Source: Lewinella sp. JB7 (GTDB lineage Bacteria; Bacteroidota; Bacteroidia; Chitinophagales; Saprospiraceae). From it: a stretch of DNA of 64,000 nucleotides. The stretch is from the NCBI RefSeq assembly GCF_024297185.1, contig NZ_JANCTD010000009.1, forward strand, positions 183,716 to 247,715, written 5' to 3'. Positions within the stretch are counted from its first letter, which is position 1. Every line of letters starts with the position of its first letter. Positions 46,433-55,080 of this stretch are shown one piece after another. A model generated the notes under the pieces. It saw only the letters and a program-made list of their open reading frames with translations. It was not told the origin of the DNA and ran no database searches. Made by a program: the position numbers and the translations under genes.

Positions 46433-47194
46433 ATGAAATATCTTCCGCTCTTTCTACTGTCGCTCTTGCTGCTCGGTTGTCAGGATGACGATGATCCGGT
46501 GACTACCCTGCCGGAGGCCGACCTTACGCTTGATTTCCGGACCGACTACGCCGGACGCCCCCTGGCGATTCAACGGGGTACTTATGCCTATCCTTCGGGG
46601 GGGCAACTGAAGGTGCTGTTGTTCCAGTTTTACGTATCGGATTTGGAAATCCTTCCCGCCGACGGAAGCGCGGCCATCCGGCTCAGCGACATCGATCTGA
46701 TTCGGTGGATGTCGGCCGGTGACGACGCGACTACCAGCCGCACGTACCGGGTGCCGGAGGGGGATTACCGGGGTATCCGCTTCGGGCTGGGGGTGAAACC
46801 CGAACTGAACGCCCGCGACCCCAGCGACTTTGCGGCCGATTACGTCCTCAACGAAGCCGAATTCTGGGGGCCGACCACCCGCTACGTCTTCGCTAAGATC
46901 GAGGCCAATGCCGATCTGGAGGGCGACGGCACCTTCGATTCGGGACTGAGCTACCATTTGGGCAGCGATGCTCTGTATACGACCGTGAGTTTCAATCAGG
47001 ACTTTACCGTAACGGCCGGCGCGGACCCCGGCCTTACCGTGGTGGCCGACGTGCTGCGGGCACTGTCCGGTGGTGGGGAAACCTTCGACATTCGGGATCC
47101 GCAGAAGCGTAACGTGCACGGCGGCAATCAGGAAGTAGGGCGGAACATCTGGGAGCGACTTTCCCGGCAGTTCCGGCTGGAAATCGGGGAGTAA
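46433..47194 (+). CDS. MbnP-family copper-binding lipoprotein
   Basis: 253 residues from the ATG at 46433. Lipoprotein signal MKYLPLFLLSLLLLGC (Cys16), then an Asp-rich linker. The beta-sandwich matches the MbnP family: LTLDFRTDYAGRPLAIQRG, LKVLLFQFYVSDLEIL, GDYRGIRFGLGVKPELN, then EFWGPTTRYVFAKIEANAD and SYHLGSD. In Methylosinus MbnP a tryptophan is oxidised to kynurenine by the diheme enzyme MbnH and takes part in copper binding; the Trp in EFWGPTTRY is the likely counterpart. The next two genes are diheme peroxidases, the first being the probable MbnH partner (2 nt gap). Confidence 0.85.
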   Translation: MKYLPLFLLSLLLLGCQDDDDPVTTLPEADLTLDFRTDYAGRPLAIQRGTYAYPSGGQLKVLLFQFYVSDLEILPADGSAAIRLSDIDLIRWMSAGDDATTSRTYRVPEGDYRGIRFGLGVKPELNARDPSDFAADYVLNEAEFWGPTTRYVFAKIEANADLEGDGTFDSGLSYHLGSDALYTTVSFNQDFTVTAGADPGLTVVADVLRALSGGGETFDIRDPQKRNVHGGNQEVGRNIWERLSRQFRLEIGE

Positions 47195-47196
47195 GC

Positions 47197-48213
47197 TTGC
47201 GGTGGCTGCTCTATACGCTCGTGCTGCTCGGTGTAGCTTGCCGGGAGGTGGAAGAGCCGCCCCCCTACGCCGCTATACTTTACCCCGCCGGTAATCCCTC
47301 TACCGAAGCGGGCATAGCGCTGGGGCGAAAGCTGTTCTTCGATCCGGTGCTGTCGGCCGACGGTTCCGTGAGCTGTGCATCCTGCCACCAGCCCGCGCGC
47401 GCCTTTTCGGACGGACGTCCGGTGAGCGTGGGCACGGCGGGCCGGGCAGGTACGCGTAACACCCCCGGACTGACGAACGTCGGCTACTTCCACCAAGCCC
47501 TGTTCTGGGACGGCCGGGCCGAAAATCTGGAGGCCCAGGCACTGCATCCGGTCGGGACCGCCCACGAGATGGGGGGAAGCTGGCCGGAAGTGATTGAAAA
47601 ACTGCGGGCTCGACCGGACTACGTGGCAGCCTTTCGTGCCGCCTTCGGAAAAGTGATGCCGGATTCGACCCTCGTAGGTCGGGCCCTGGCGCAATTTCAG
47701 CGTACGCTCGTCTCGACCGACAGCAAGTATGACCGGGTGCGGCGGGGGGAGGAAGAATATACGCCGGAGGAGGCCCGGGGGCACGCGATCTTCTTTGACT
47801 TTGGCGACGATCCCAGCTGGGCCTACGCAAACTTTCCGAAGGGGGAGTGCGCGCACTGCCACACGCCGCCGCACTTCACCAACCAGCGTTTCGAGAATAA
47901 CGGACTGGACGAAGCCGTGGACCTGGCGGCCTTCGTTGATCCGGGGCGGGGGAACGTCAGTGGCCAGGTATACGATAATGGTCGGTTCCGTAATCCCTCC
48001 TTGCGTAACGTGGCGCTGACCGCGCCCTACATGCACGACGGGCGTTTCCGTAGTCTGGAAGAAGTGATCGACCACTACGACTCCGGGGGGCGGTACGCGG
48101 AAAACCGGAGTCCGAACGTTCACCCCCTACACTTGAGTACCGGAGATAAAGCGGCTTTGGTCGCCTTCCTGCATACCCTGACCGACACCTCCTCTGTTAG
48201 TAAAGTGCGGTGA
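47197..48213 (+). CDS. Diheme cytochrome c peroxidase / MbnH-like enzyme
   Basis: 338 residues from a TTG start that is needed for the signal (MRWLLYTLVLLGVAC, a lipobox with Cys15). Two CxxCH heme sites: residues 60-64 (CASCH) and 218-222 (CAHCH). LFFDPVLSADGSVSCASCHQ, LFWDGRAENLEAQALHPV, SLRNVALTAPYMHDGRFRSLEEVIDHYDSGG are typical of the CCP/MauG superfamily. Starts 2 nt after the MbnP-like gene, so the two are almost certainly one operon and the enzyme is a good candidate to oxidise its Trp. Confidence 0.88.
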   Translation: MRWLLYTLVLLGVACREVEEPPPYAAILYPAGNPSTEAGIALGRKLFFDPVLSADGSVSCASCHQPARAFSDGRPVSVGTAGRAGTRNTPGLTNVGYFHQALFWDGRAENLEAQALHPVGTAHEMGGSWPEVIEKLRARPDYVAAFRAAFGKVMPDSTLVGRALAQFQRTLVSTDSKYDRVRRGEEEYTPEEARGHAIFFDFGDDPSWAYANFPKGECAHCHTPPHFTNQRFENNGLDEAVDLAAFVDPGRGNVSGQVYDNGRFRNPSLRNVALTAPYMHDGRFRSLEEVIDHYDSGGRYAENRSPNVHPLHLSTGDKAALVAFLHTLTDTSSVSKVR

Positions 48214-48251
48214 CGACGCGATCCACTGGCCACAACATCTTTGCCTATCCT

Positions 48252-49370
48252 ATGCTCCGTACCTGCTACTTTATCGGTCTACTGGGACTCTTTGCGGCCA
48301 TAGGCTGTGGGGAGGAAGTGGGCGGAGACCCCCCCGTAGTGGATAGTGGAGCGATCCAGGGCCCCAGTGCGCCCACCCCCTACGCGCTGGAGGTGCCGGA
48401 CTACTTCCCGGCGCCCGTAGTAGATCCCGACAACCCCCTGACGGAAGAAGGTATCGAGCTGGGCCGGCACATCTTCTACGATAAGGAGATTCTGAGCTCC
48501 GACGGATCGATGTCCTGCGCCAGTTGCCACCGGCAGGAACTGGCCTTTACCGACGGACTGAACCGCTCCGTCGGCATCCGTCAACTCGAGGGAGGGCGTA
48601 GCGCGATGTCGCTGGTGAACCTGGCCTTTAACCCGAACGGCTTCAACTGGGACGGCAGTTCGACCCGGCTGTGGGAGCAGGCTATCCACCCGGTGGAGGA
48701 TATGTTGGAACTCGACAACGACTGGGAGGAAGTACTGCGCAAGTTGCGCACCCACGACGACTACCCCGCCCGTTTTCGCGCTGCCTTCGGGGTCGATAAC
48801 CGGTCGGAAATTACCCGTGAGCTTACCGTTAAGGCCATTGCCCAGTTCGAGCGCACCATCATTTCCGCGGATAGTAAATACGACCGGGTCGTGTACCGGA
48901 ATACCGACTTCTTCACCGAAGCCGAGCAGCTGGGAGCCGACAGCCTATTCTTCGTCGAGAACGTGCCGCCGGGGACGCTGCATCCCGGTTGCGGCCACTG
49001 TCACAACGCCCCGGGTTTCGGGGACAACCGCTTCCGGAATAACGGTATTGAAGACGTGGCCTCCCTCGACGACTTCGTGGACAAGGGGCTCGGCGGAGTC
49101 ACGGGCAGCCGCTTCGATAATGGCAAATTTCGCACCCCTACCCTGCGCAACATCGCCCTCACCGCACCCTATATGCACGACGGGCGCTTCAAGACGCTAG
49201 AGGAGGTACTGGATCACTACGCCGGCGGCGGCCACGATCTGGAGAACGAAGATCCCAACATTACGGGCTTTCCGCTGACGGAGCGCCAGAAGGCGGCTTT
49301 ACTGGCCTTCCTGGGCACCCTGACCGATGAGTCGCTGCTCACCGACGAACGCTTCTCCGCGCCCCGCTAA
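48252..49370 (+). CDS. Second diheme cytochrome c peroxidase family lipoprotein
   Basis: 372 residues from the ATG at 48252, which gives a lipoprotein signal ending AAIGC (Cys19); a GTG at 48210 overlapping the previous stop is an alternative. CxxCH sites at residues 89-93 (CASCH) and 247-251 (CGHCH). Parallel motifs to its neighbour: IFYDKEILSSDGSMSCASCHRQELAFTDG, FNWDGSSTRLWEQAIHPVED, LRNIALTAPYMHDGRFKTLEEVLDHY. Either a tandem duplicate with another substrate or a classical H2O2-reducing peroxidase. Confidence 0.9.
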   Translation: MLRTCYFIGLLGLFAAIGCGEEVGGDPPVVDSGAIQGPSAPTPYALEVPDYFPAPVVDPDNPLTEEGIELGRHIFYDKEILSSDGSMSCASCHRQELAFTDGLNRSVGIRQLEGGRSAMSLVNLAFNPNGFNWDGSSTRLWEQAIHPVEDMLELDNDWEEVLRKLRTHDDYPARFRAAFGVDNRSEITRELTVKAIAQFERTIISADSKYDRVVYRNTDFFTEAEQLGADSLFFVENVPPGTLHPGCGHCHNAPGFGDNRFRNNGIEDVASLDDFVDKGLGGVTGSRFDNGKFRTPTLRNIALTAPYMHDGRFKTLEEVLDHYAGGGHDLENEDPNITGFPLTERQKAALLAFLGTLTDESLLTDERFSAPR

Positions 49371-49388
49371 AGAGAATAGTTTCCCACT

Positions 49389-49396
49389 TATCTTTG
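49389..49396 (+). promoter_or_regulatory. -7 element (TATCTTTG) 3 nt before an ATG
   Basis: Exact TAnnTTTG match with the ATG at 49400 only 3 nt downstream, predicting a leaderless transcript of the LURP-one gene. Confidence 0.5.
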
Positions 49397-49399
49397 GGT

Positions 49400-49996
49400 A
49401 TGCAGGCGCTTCATTATCCCCTCACCCTCACCTTCAGGATCACCACGCTGGCCAACGACTTTACGGCTACCGATGCCGGTGGTCGGGTCGTCGCCTACGT
49501 CCGCCAGAAGATGTTGCGGCTGAAGGAAGACATCCAGATCTACAGCGACGAGCGGCGTTCGCAGGTCCTTTATAACATTAACGCGGACCGGTGGATCGAC
49601 TGGTCGGCCGCCTACCAATTTACGGATGCACGCGGTACGCCCTTTGGTAAGGTGGCACGTAAGGGCTGGCGGTCCGTCTGGCGGGCGGAGTACGAAATCA
49701 TCGACCAGCACGATCGCCCCCAGTACCGCATCCGGGAAGAAAACGGGTGGGTGAAGGTAATGGACAGTCTGCTCGGCCAGATTCCCGGGGTAGGCCTGCT
49801 TAGCGGATACGTCTTCAACCCCTCCTACCTCGTCACCGACCACCGGGATCGCGAAATTGCCCGTCTGACGAAGGAGCCCTCGTTTTTTGGCCGCCGGTTC
49901 CGGATCGACAAACTCGGCCGCACCGAAACGGACGACGATAATCGTATTCTACTGGGTTTGATGATGATGATCCTGCTGGAGCGGCGGCGGGGGTAA
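49400..49996 (+). CDS. LURP-one-related (tubby-like) family protein
   Basis: 198 residues from the ATG at 49400 (MQALHYPLTLTFRITTLANDFTATDAGG). Visible features of the LURP-one/tubby-like fold are repeated strands: DAGGRVVAYVRQKMLRLKEDIQIYSDERR, LYNINADRWIDWSAAYQFTDARG, YEIIDQHDRPQYRIREENGWVKV and the C-terminal hydrophobic strand ILLGLMMMILLERRRG. Function in bacteria is unknown; related folds bind phosphoinositides or act as scramblases. Confidence 0.75.
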   Translation: MQALHYPLTLTFRITTLANDFTATDAGGRVVAYVRQKMLRLKEDIQIYSDERRSQVLYNINADRWIDWSAAYQFTDARGTPFGKVARKGWRSVWRAEYEIIDQHDRPQYRIREENGWVKVMDSLLGQIPGVGLLSGYVFNPSYLVTDHRDREIARLTKEPSFFGRRFRIDKLGRTETDDDNRILLGLMMMILLERRRG

Positions 49997-50239
49997 GCTG
50001 ACCGCGACGCCAGTTTTAATCGGTGACGGTTGGATGGTTCGGGGTACGGTTCGTGAGCTCCGCCGCGGTACGAAGCGGCGGGAACGCAGGAGCTGTAGGA
50101 TACGGGCCAAGAGCAGTAGTTCTGGGTAATTCCTCCGGAGGATTTGACCATTTTTCCGATGTATCGGTCTGGTGGGAACAATACCTGTAATATGAATGGC
50201 TGTGCCGATAAACGTACATTGCGCCAAACACGCTGGTAT

Positions 50240-51373
50240 ATGCTTCGCTTCGCTTCGGTACTTCTATTTGTTCTGTTTGCAACGTCCCTAATAGCGCAAC
50301 AGGGTCACGGTCACGGGCACAATCACACGGGTGACCGGGCCATCCGTTTTCCGGATACCGAGGCGTACCTCACGCTGGTGTGCGACTTTCACCAGCATAC
50401 CGTATTCAGCGACGGCAGCGTGTGGCCGGACGTTCGCATCCAGGAATCGCTGCGGGACAGCGTCGATGCCATCGCGATGACCGAGCACCTGGAATATCAG
50501 CCCCACGCCGACGATATTCCCCACCCCGACCGGAACCGCAGCAACGTGCTGGCCGAGGAATACGCCCGGCCTTACGATATGATCGTCATACCCGGTGCGG
50601 AGATTACCCGTGATCTGCCACCGGGCCACGTAAACGCCATTTTTATCGAAGACGCCAACAAGCTGTTGGGGGGCGATAGCCTGGCCGTATTCGCCGAGGC
50701 TCACCGGCAGGGCGCCTTTACCTTCTGGAACCACCCCAACTGGGTAGCGCAGCGGCCGGACGGCGTAGCACGGCTCACCCCGTTTCACCGCGACCTGATC
50801 GAACGGGGGTGGTTGCACGGCATTGAGGTCGTCAACGACCTGACGATTAGTAAGGAAGCGTTGCAGATTGCCCTGGATCACGATCTGGCCATCATGGGCA
50901 CGTCGGACATTCACGGCCTGATCGATTACCAGTTCGAGATCGGCGAGGGCGGTCACCGACCGGTAACCCTGGTGCTGACGGAGGAGCGCAGTGCCGCCGC
51001 GATCCGTCGGGCCCTGGATGCCCGGCGAACCGTAGCGTGGTTCGAGAATACCCTGGTGGGTAAGGAAGCGAACGTGCGGGCGGTGGTGGCGGCTAGCGTG
51101 AGCGTTGCGCGCGCTTACTACCGGGGCCCGTCTTCCATCGCCGATGTCGTGATTCGTAACGATAGCGATGCCGACTACCTGGTCGAGAACCTGAGCGGCT
51201 ATTCCCTGCAGACCGATCTGGGTATTCTGCGTTTCCCTCCGCATTCGGAAACGGTGGTGTCCGTTATGACCGACGAGCAGCTACCGTCGTTCGATTTGCG
51301 TCTGCGCTTCCTGAATGCCGTGACGGCGCCGGAGGAGCGGCTGGAAATGACCCTGCCGGTAGTAGTGGAGTAG
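50240..51373 (+). CDS. PHP-domain phosphodiesterase (Sb-PDE-like), secreted
   Basis: 377 residues from the ATG at 50240 (signal peptide MLRFASVLLFVLFATSLIAQ); upstream open frame to 50144 is not needed. A short His-rich stretch (GHGHGHNH, residues 22-29) follows the signal and may bind metal. The PHP metal-binding motif is DFHQHTVFSDG (His51, His53, Asp58), then MTEHLEY, IPGAEITR, NHPNW and GTSDIHG. The family hydrolyses phosphodiesters with a trinuclear metal site; the natural substrate is not known. Confidence 0.87.
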   Translation: MLRFASVLLFVLFATSLIAQQGHGHGHNHTGDRAIRFPDTEAYLTLVCDFHQHTVFSDGSVWPDVRIQESLRDSVDAIAMTEHLEYQPHADDIPHPDRNRSNVLAEEYARPYDMIVIPGAEITRDLPPGHVNAIFIEDANKLLGGDSLAVFAEAHRQGAFTFWNHPNWVAQRPDGVARLTPFHRDLIERGWLHGIEVVNDLTISKEALQIALDHDLAIMGTSDIHGLIDYQFEIGEGGHRPVTLVLTEERSAAAIRRALDARRTVAWFENTLVGKEANVRAVVAASVSVARAYYRGPSSIADVVIRNDSDADYLVENLSGYSLQTDLGILRFPPHSETVVSVMTDEQLPSFDLRLRFLNAVTAPEERLEMTLPVVVE

Positions 51374-52005
51374 ATGTCGGGGGCGCACGTTGATGTATTG
51401 ATTAAGACGCATACTTGCCCTTTGACCGGGCGTACGGTTCCTAGACGCAGGGCACCAACCACGCGAATAGCCTGTACCTTCTCGGATACCACTTACCCCA
51501 CTAGTGGTGGTTAGGGGATGATCTATATAACGAGCGCAGATGTTACAGATACTTTACGATGAGCGCTTCGCATCGGCGGGAGGGGACCTGAACGGGACAA
51601 AAATCGGTGGGTGGGAGACGGGTCGTCGGTTCGAACCGTGAAAATGGTAGTATTAGTGACAGGATAAGGAGAGGGTTAGGCAAGTCCGGGCCGTCGGGCA
51701 CCGTTTGATTAGCGGGACCGAACTGCGTGTTTCCAACTGCCAGATGGCGTGTACACGTCAATTGCCGCAATCACGTCAACTGCCACAACTCCGTCAATTA
51801 TGTGGTTTGGGTTATGTTGGAGTTGGCTGATATCCATAACCCCGCAGAACAAGCAGTAGGAAAAAAGAAGTTGACCAGCCACGGATCGGGTAGAGTTTAC
51901 CGGATATGACACAACATTTAGGCCCATTTGTCTAGAAAATCATCATGCAAAAGGATTTTTAAATATTTAGCTATAGAAAAGGCATACTTAATTCAACTCC
52001 TCCAG
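51374..52005. other. 632-bp gene-poor spacer at the start of the AT-rich island
   Basis: No convincing gene. Contains three imperfect 18-nt tandem units starting CGTCAAYT at 51756, 51774 and 51792, an inverted pair GGGTTATG (about 51806) and CATAACCC (about 51836), and a change to AT-rich sequence from about 51840. Confidence 0.6.
51756..51803 (+). repeat. Short 18-nt tandem repeat (about 2.7 copies)
   Basis: Units begin CGTCAATTGCCGCAATCA, CGTCAACTGCCACAACTC and CGTCAATTATG at exactly 18-nt spacing. The piece CGCAATCACGTCAAYTG recurs at 62783-62799. Confidence 0.7.
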
Positions 52006-52533
52006 ATGAAATCTAATCAATTCATTTTATTGATGACAGTCTCGATGTCCATATTTATATCATGCTATAAAAACGAACGTGGGATGAACTCGCCGATAAA
52101 AGTAGAATATTTGCAATATGTGTCGGATACCTCAAATGTCTCCAGTGTGGACCCAGGAAATGATATCTCTAAAAGCTACATGACTAACCGATATGCAGTT
52201 TACACGCCAGCAAATAGTAACTTAATTGATTTATTACCCTTTCTAGATTCGATAATGTGCGCACTTTACTCGAAGAATCTGAAAAACTACGCACTAGCCA
52301 GCTATTCATTTTTGCAGAGGACAGAAATTACGAATAACCAAAATTTGGGTAAAAGTAGAAGGCAGTACGAGGATTATTCGGAGCAACATGATCTCATCAT
52401 CACATATGATTGGGAATATGGTATTCTTCAAGGCCGCCATGTACACCCCGAAGGGAGCACGTTTCCCATAGAAAGCACATGGTACAAATGGGAATACGAT
52501 TGTAATAAACTAACAAATGATCAAGGTAAATAG
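52006..52533 (+). CDS. ORFan lipoprotein in an AT-rich island
   Basis: 175 residues from the ATG at 52006. Lipoprotein signal MKSNQFILLMTVSMSIFISC with Cys20. The mature part has repeated Asn/Ser and acidic residues and LLPFLDSIMCALYSKN, DLIITYDWEYGILQGRHVH. No family recognised. The codon choice is AT-rich (ATA, AAA, TTA), unlike the GC-rich genes on the left, which points to horizontal transfer. The motif AACACTGCCCAT starts 26 nt after the stop. Confidence 0.65.
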   Translation: MKSNQFILLMTVSMSIFISCYKNERGMNSPIKVEYLQYVSDTSNVSSVDPGNDISKSYMTNRYAVYTPANSNLIDLLPFLDSIMCALYSKNLKNYALASYSFLQRTEITNNQNLGKSRRQYEDYSEQHDLIITYDWEYGILQGRHVHPEGSTFPIESTWYKWEYDCNKLTNDQGK

Positions 52534-53027
52534 TGCTCCGCTCGGTTGCTTATAAAAAAACACTGCCCATAATTCGTCCGCACCGATCTATAACTTGCAA
52601 AGAGAAACAGTCTACCCCAGTTCGGAAAGCTACCGCGTAGAAACAGCCCGCACTACAAAGAATAAAAGAAAAGGACATCAGCCAACACTGCGCCATCGTC
52701 AAGCCGGCGGTGGTGCTTTTAGGTTTCGAAGAATCTTTAGAAAGCCATCCCAACGCTAATCACGGTCCGGATTACTGGCTAATGGTAGCCGGCCTGCGCT
52801 GGCGCCCCCGCTGGATGAATCGTCGTACGCGAAAAGCTAATATTAGCCCAACAGCATCACAATGTTAGCTACAACGAGGCAGTTCCTTGGATACGAAAAA
52901 AATTTCATAACTACCATGAATTCTATCCTGGCACAATGCAGAGAATTACTGAGACAGTTTATAGGTTGGAATAATTTCACTTCAGGAAATGAGAAACCTA
53001 TAGATACCCGTCTAAAATGGTTAATCT
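52534..53027. other. Spacer with a gene remnant and two AACACYGC motifs
   Basis: AACACTGCCCAT at 52559 and GCCAACACTGCGCC at 52681. A 75-codon open stretch without a start codon runs 52641-52868 (… CAIVKPAVVLLGFEESLESH, then DYWLMVAGLRWRPRWMNRRT, ending QC stop). Upstream in another frame is SSESYRVETARTTK. This looks like a frameshifted fragment of a GC-richer gene; I could not identify it. Confidence 0.5.
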
Positions 53028-53918
53028 ATGACTCGGACGACAAAAGTATTAATTGTATTACTCATCGTATATGTGAACACACTATATGGTGGTACGCACA
53101 ATAGTCCACAGGACCCTGATGTGTTGATTTACAATGGCGACACCGTTAGTATTTATAATTTAGTCATAGATGATGTGGTCCAAGAGTTAAGGCACGATCA
53201 GGGTAAGTTGTTTGATCTCAGTTTTCGATCTGGTGCAAGATTCAGTTGTTGGAGAGGCTATCAAGCTATATACGAAATAGCGGAGGAGAAAATGTTCTTA
53301 AACGCAGTAGTTGCGTGTGGTGCAGCCACTCAGTTTTTACAAGGCGACACAACAGTATTTTTAGACAGTTTGTATACTGACATCATAGAATATCAGAATG
53401 GAAGGTGGATAAAGTCTGCAAACACTACGATTACTATTGGAAATAGCAGTAATTTAGTACGTTGGGATGGTGTCTTTGATAGAGTATTTCAGTCCGAAAA
53501 GATAATTCGAATAAAGAACGGAAGAGTTATAGAGTCTGTTGACGTCATAAACTATATTGATGATCCAGATCGACTAAACAGAGGGCTCGGCGATACTATA
53601 CATCAAATTTTATTTGAGCGTATTATAAGACTCGATTGGGTTGAGCTTAGTGACCTTGAATGCGCAGACGGAGATACCTATGTGGTAACTATTGATTCAC
53701 GCGGCAGGGTCAAGGCAATATCTTTTGCCGACTACGAAACCAATGAACTCGATGACTACTGGGAAAACAAGATGTATAAGAAGTGCTTTACCCATCTAAA
53801 AAAAGCTCTTAAAGAACTGCGATTCGACGAAGTATACTGGCATGGTCAGCGATTCGATGATCGCATATATTTGACACTGTGGTATGAAGGTGGCAAACTT
53901 GAGAACTGGTCGGATTAA
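53028..53918 (+). CDS. ORFan secreted protein in the AT-rich island
   Basis: 296 residues. A hydrophobic N-terminus (TKVLIVLLIVYVNTLYGG) suggests a signal peptide. The rest is a mixed alpha/beta sequence with WRGYQAIYEIAEEKMFLNAVVACGAATQFL and a C-terminal LKKALKELRFDEVYWHGQRFDDRIYLTLWYEGG that resembles the last strand-helix of small secreted TonB-C-like proteins (VTIDSRGRVKAISF). No family assigned. AT-rich codons. GAACACCGCGCCCATCGTC lies 12 nt after the stop. Confidence 0.7.
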   Translation: MTRTTKVLIVLLIVYVNTLYGGTHNSPQDPDVLIYNGDTVSIYNLVIDDVVQELRHDQGKLFDLSFRSGARFSCWRGYQAIYEIAEEKMFLNAVVACGAATQFLQGDTTVFLDSLYTDIIEYQNGRWIKSANTTITIGNSSNLVRWDGVFDRVFQSEKIIRIKNGRVIESVDVINYIDDPDRLNRGLGDTIHQILFERIIRLDWVELSDLECADGDTYVVTIDSRGRVKAISFADYETNELDDYWENKMYKKCFTHLKKALKELRFDEVYWHGQRFDDRIYLTLWYEGGKLENWSD

Positions 53919-54242
53919 AATAATTGAATGAACACCGCGCCCATCGTCAATCGGAGCTGAGGGAGGGGGGTAAAGCTCCCGCTGGTCAGTTTCGGTCCAT
54001 ACCGACGCGCCGCCCCCACTCGTTGATTGTAGAGTCTATTCCTTCGTATTATTGAAGCCCCATCTGCAGTGGCGCACTGTCTGTTGCACGTAAAGCCGCC
54101 GTTAGGGAGGCTGACAATAACATCACCCCGAACTCTGAGAAGGTATAGTCCAGACTTAAAACATCGGAATTGTGCTAGGTTGGTAAAGTGCAATGAGGAT
54201 TACTATTAAACCTACGGTTAAACTGTGAAAATTCAACAAGAC
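53919..54242. other. 324-bp spacer with AACACCGCGC motif
   Basis: The 37-nt stretch at 53930-53966 is closely similar to 56454-56490 (both begin GAACACCGCGC and contain CGTCAA, CGG and CTGAGGGAG). The remainder has no coding signal and is GC-richer than the genes on either side. Confidence 0.6.
53930..53966 (+). repeat. Island repeat AACACCGCGC, copy C
   Basis: Shares about 30 of 37 bases with 56454-56490. Other partial copies: 52559, 52684 and 63868. All on the same strand. Confidence 0.65.
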
Positions 54243-54839
54243 ATGTGGATATTTCGTAAACTATTCAGCAAAAAGAAAGGGCTAGTAAAGAGTCAAATCC
54301 ATAATCAAAAAGAGGTACAAGACTCTATTGAACTTATGGATGAAGATATGTTTTGGAATATTATTGGCACCACTCTTTCTACAAGTAACGGAGATCATGT
54401 GAAGCAGCAGAATGATCTACAGAATGAGCTTCTGCAATTAGAAGCGATTGACATTTTGAAATTTGATAATAGGTTTCGGAGCTATAGAGGTGCTGCATAC
54501 AACTGAGATTTGTGGGCAGCCGCTTATATCATTCAAGATGGATGTTCTGATGATACCTTTTCGGATTTTCGCGGGTGGTTAATAGGTCAGGGTAAGCAGC
54601 GATATTTTGAAGCTTTATCTGATCCAGAAACACTAATCACCTTTGATCATGATATAACAAATGCGGATTGGGAAGGGCTTAGCTATATTCCAACGATCGC
54701 TTACGAGAAAAAGACTGGACAACCTATGCCTCCCGGTATAGCGGAGAATCAAGTGATTAGTGGAGTTGAGTGGACAGAAGACGAAAATGATCTTAAAATT
54801 AGACTACCTGCAGTCTGGAAAAAATGGCAAACTACATAA
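54243..54839 (+). pseudogene. DUF4240 gene interrupted by an in-frame TGA
   Basis: A single frame of 199 codons from the ATG at 54243 with one stop, TGA at 54504-54506. The two halves together form a DUF4240 protein: EDMFWNIIGTT, then AAYN-stop-DLWAAAYIIQDGCSDDTFSDFRGWLIGQG. Family members have Trp at the stop position (YxWDLWGAAYII), so the mutation is most simply TGG to TGA. No frameshift is needed. A second, shorter product could start at TTG 54510, but would lack the N-terminal part. DUF4240 proteins are often associated with toxin/immunity-type or accessory loci, but no role is known. Confidence 0.85.
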
Positions 54840-55080
54840 AGGGGATACTAATGGTGCAGCCATTCGATTACGATTTTGCTCAATAGTTAGTGTTTAGGGC
54901 TATAAATAATGAGAATATAAAATTATATTTTTTCATATAGGATACGGCAAAAAGCTGTCATCGTGTTTTGAAATCGGCTGGCTTCGTCCTGTTTGAAACC
55001 TTACAACAGCTTAATTTCTTACGCATACGGTGTGCGACCACTTAGTGAGGATAATCGTTGTCCACATTGCCAGCTACGGT
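54840..55080. other. AT-rich spacer before the cyclase 3' end
   Basis: No gene. Contains a long A/T run around 54905-54945 and no clear terminator. Confidence 0.4.

Noticed and set aside
51618..51645. T-arm-like sequence CGGTTCGAACCG, possible tRNA fragment or attachment site
   Set aside because: No acceptor, D- or anticodon arms around it and no CCA end; the match is just a 12-nt palindrome.
52559..52703. Calling the AACACYGC copies true attC sites
   Set aside because: The paired GTTRRRY half-sites with complementary arms are missing near most copies, and no integrase gene is in the window; kept only as a hypothesis.
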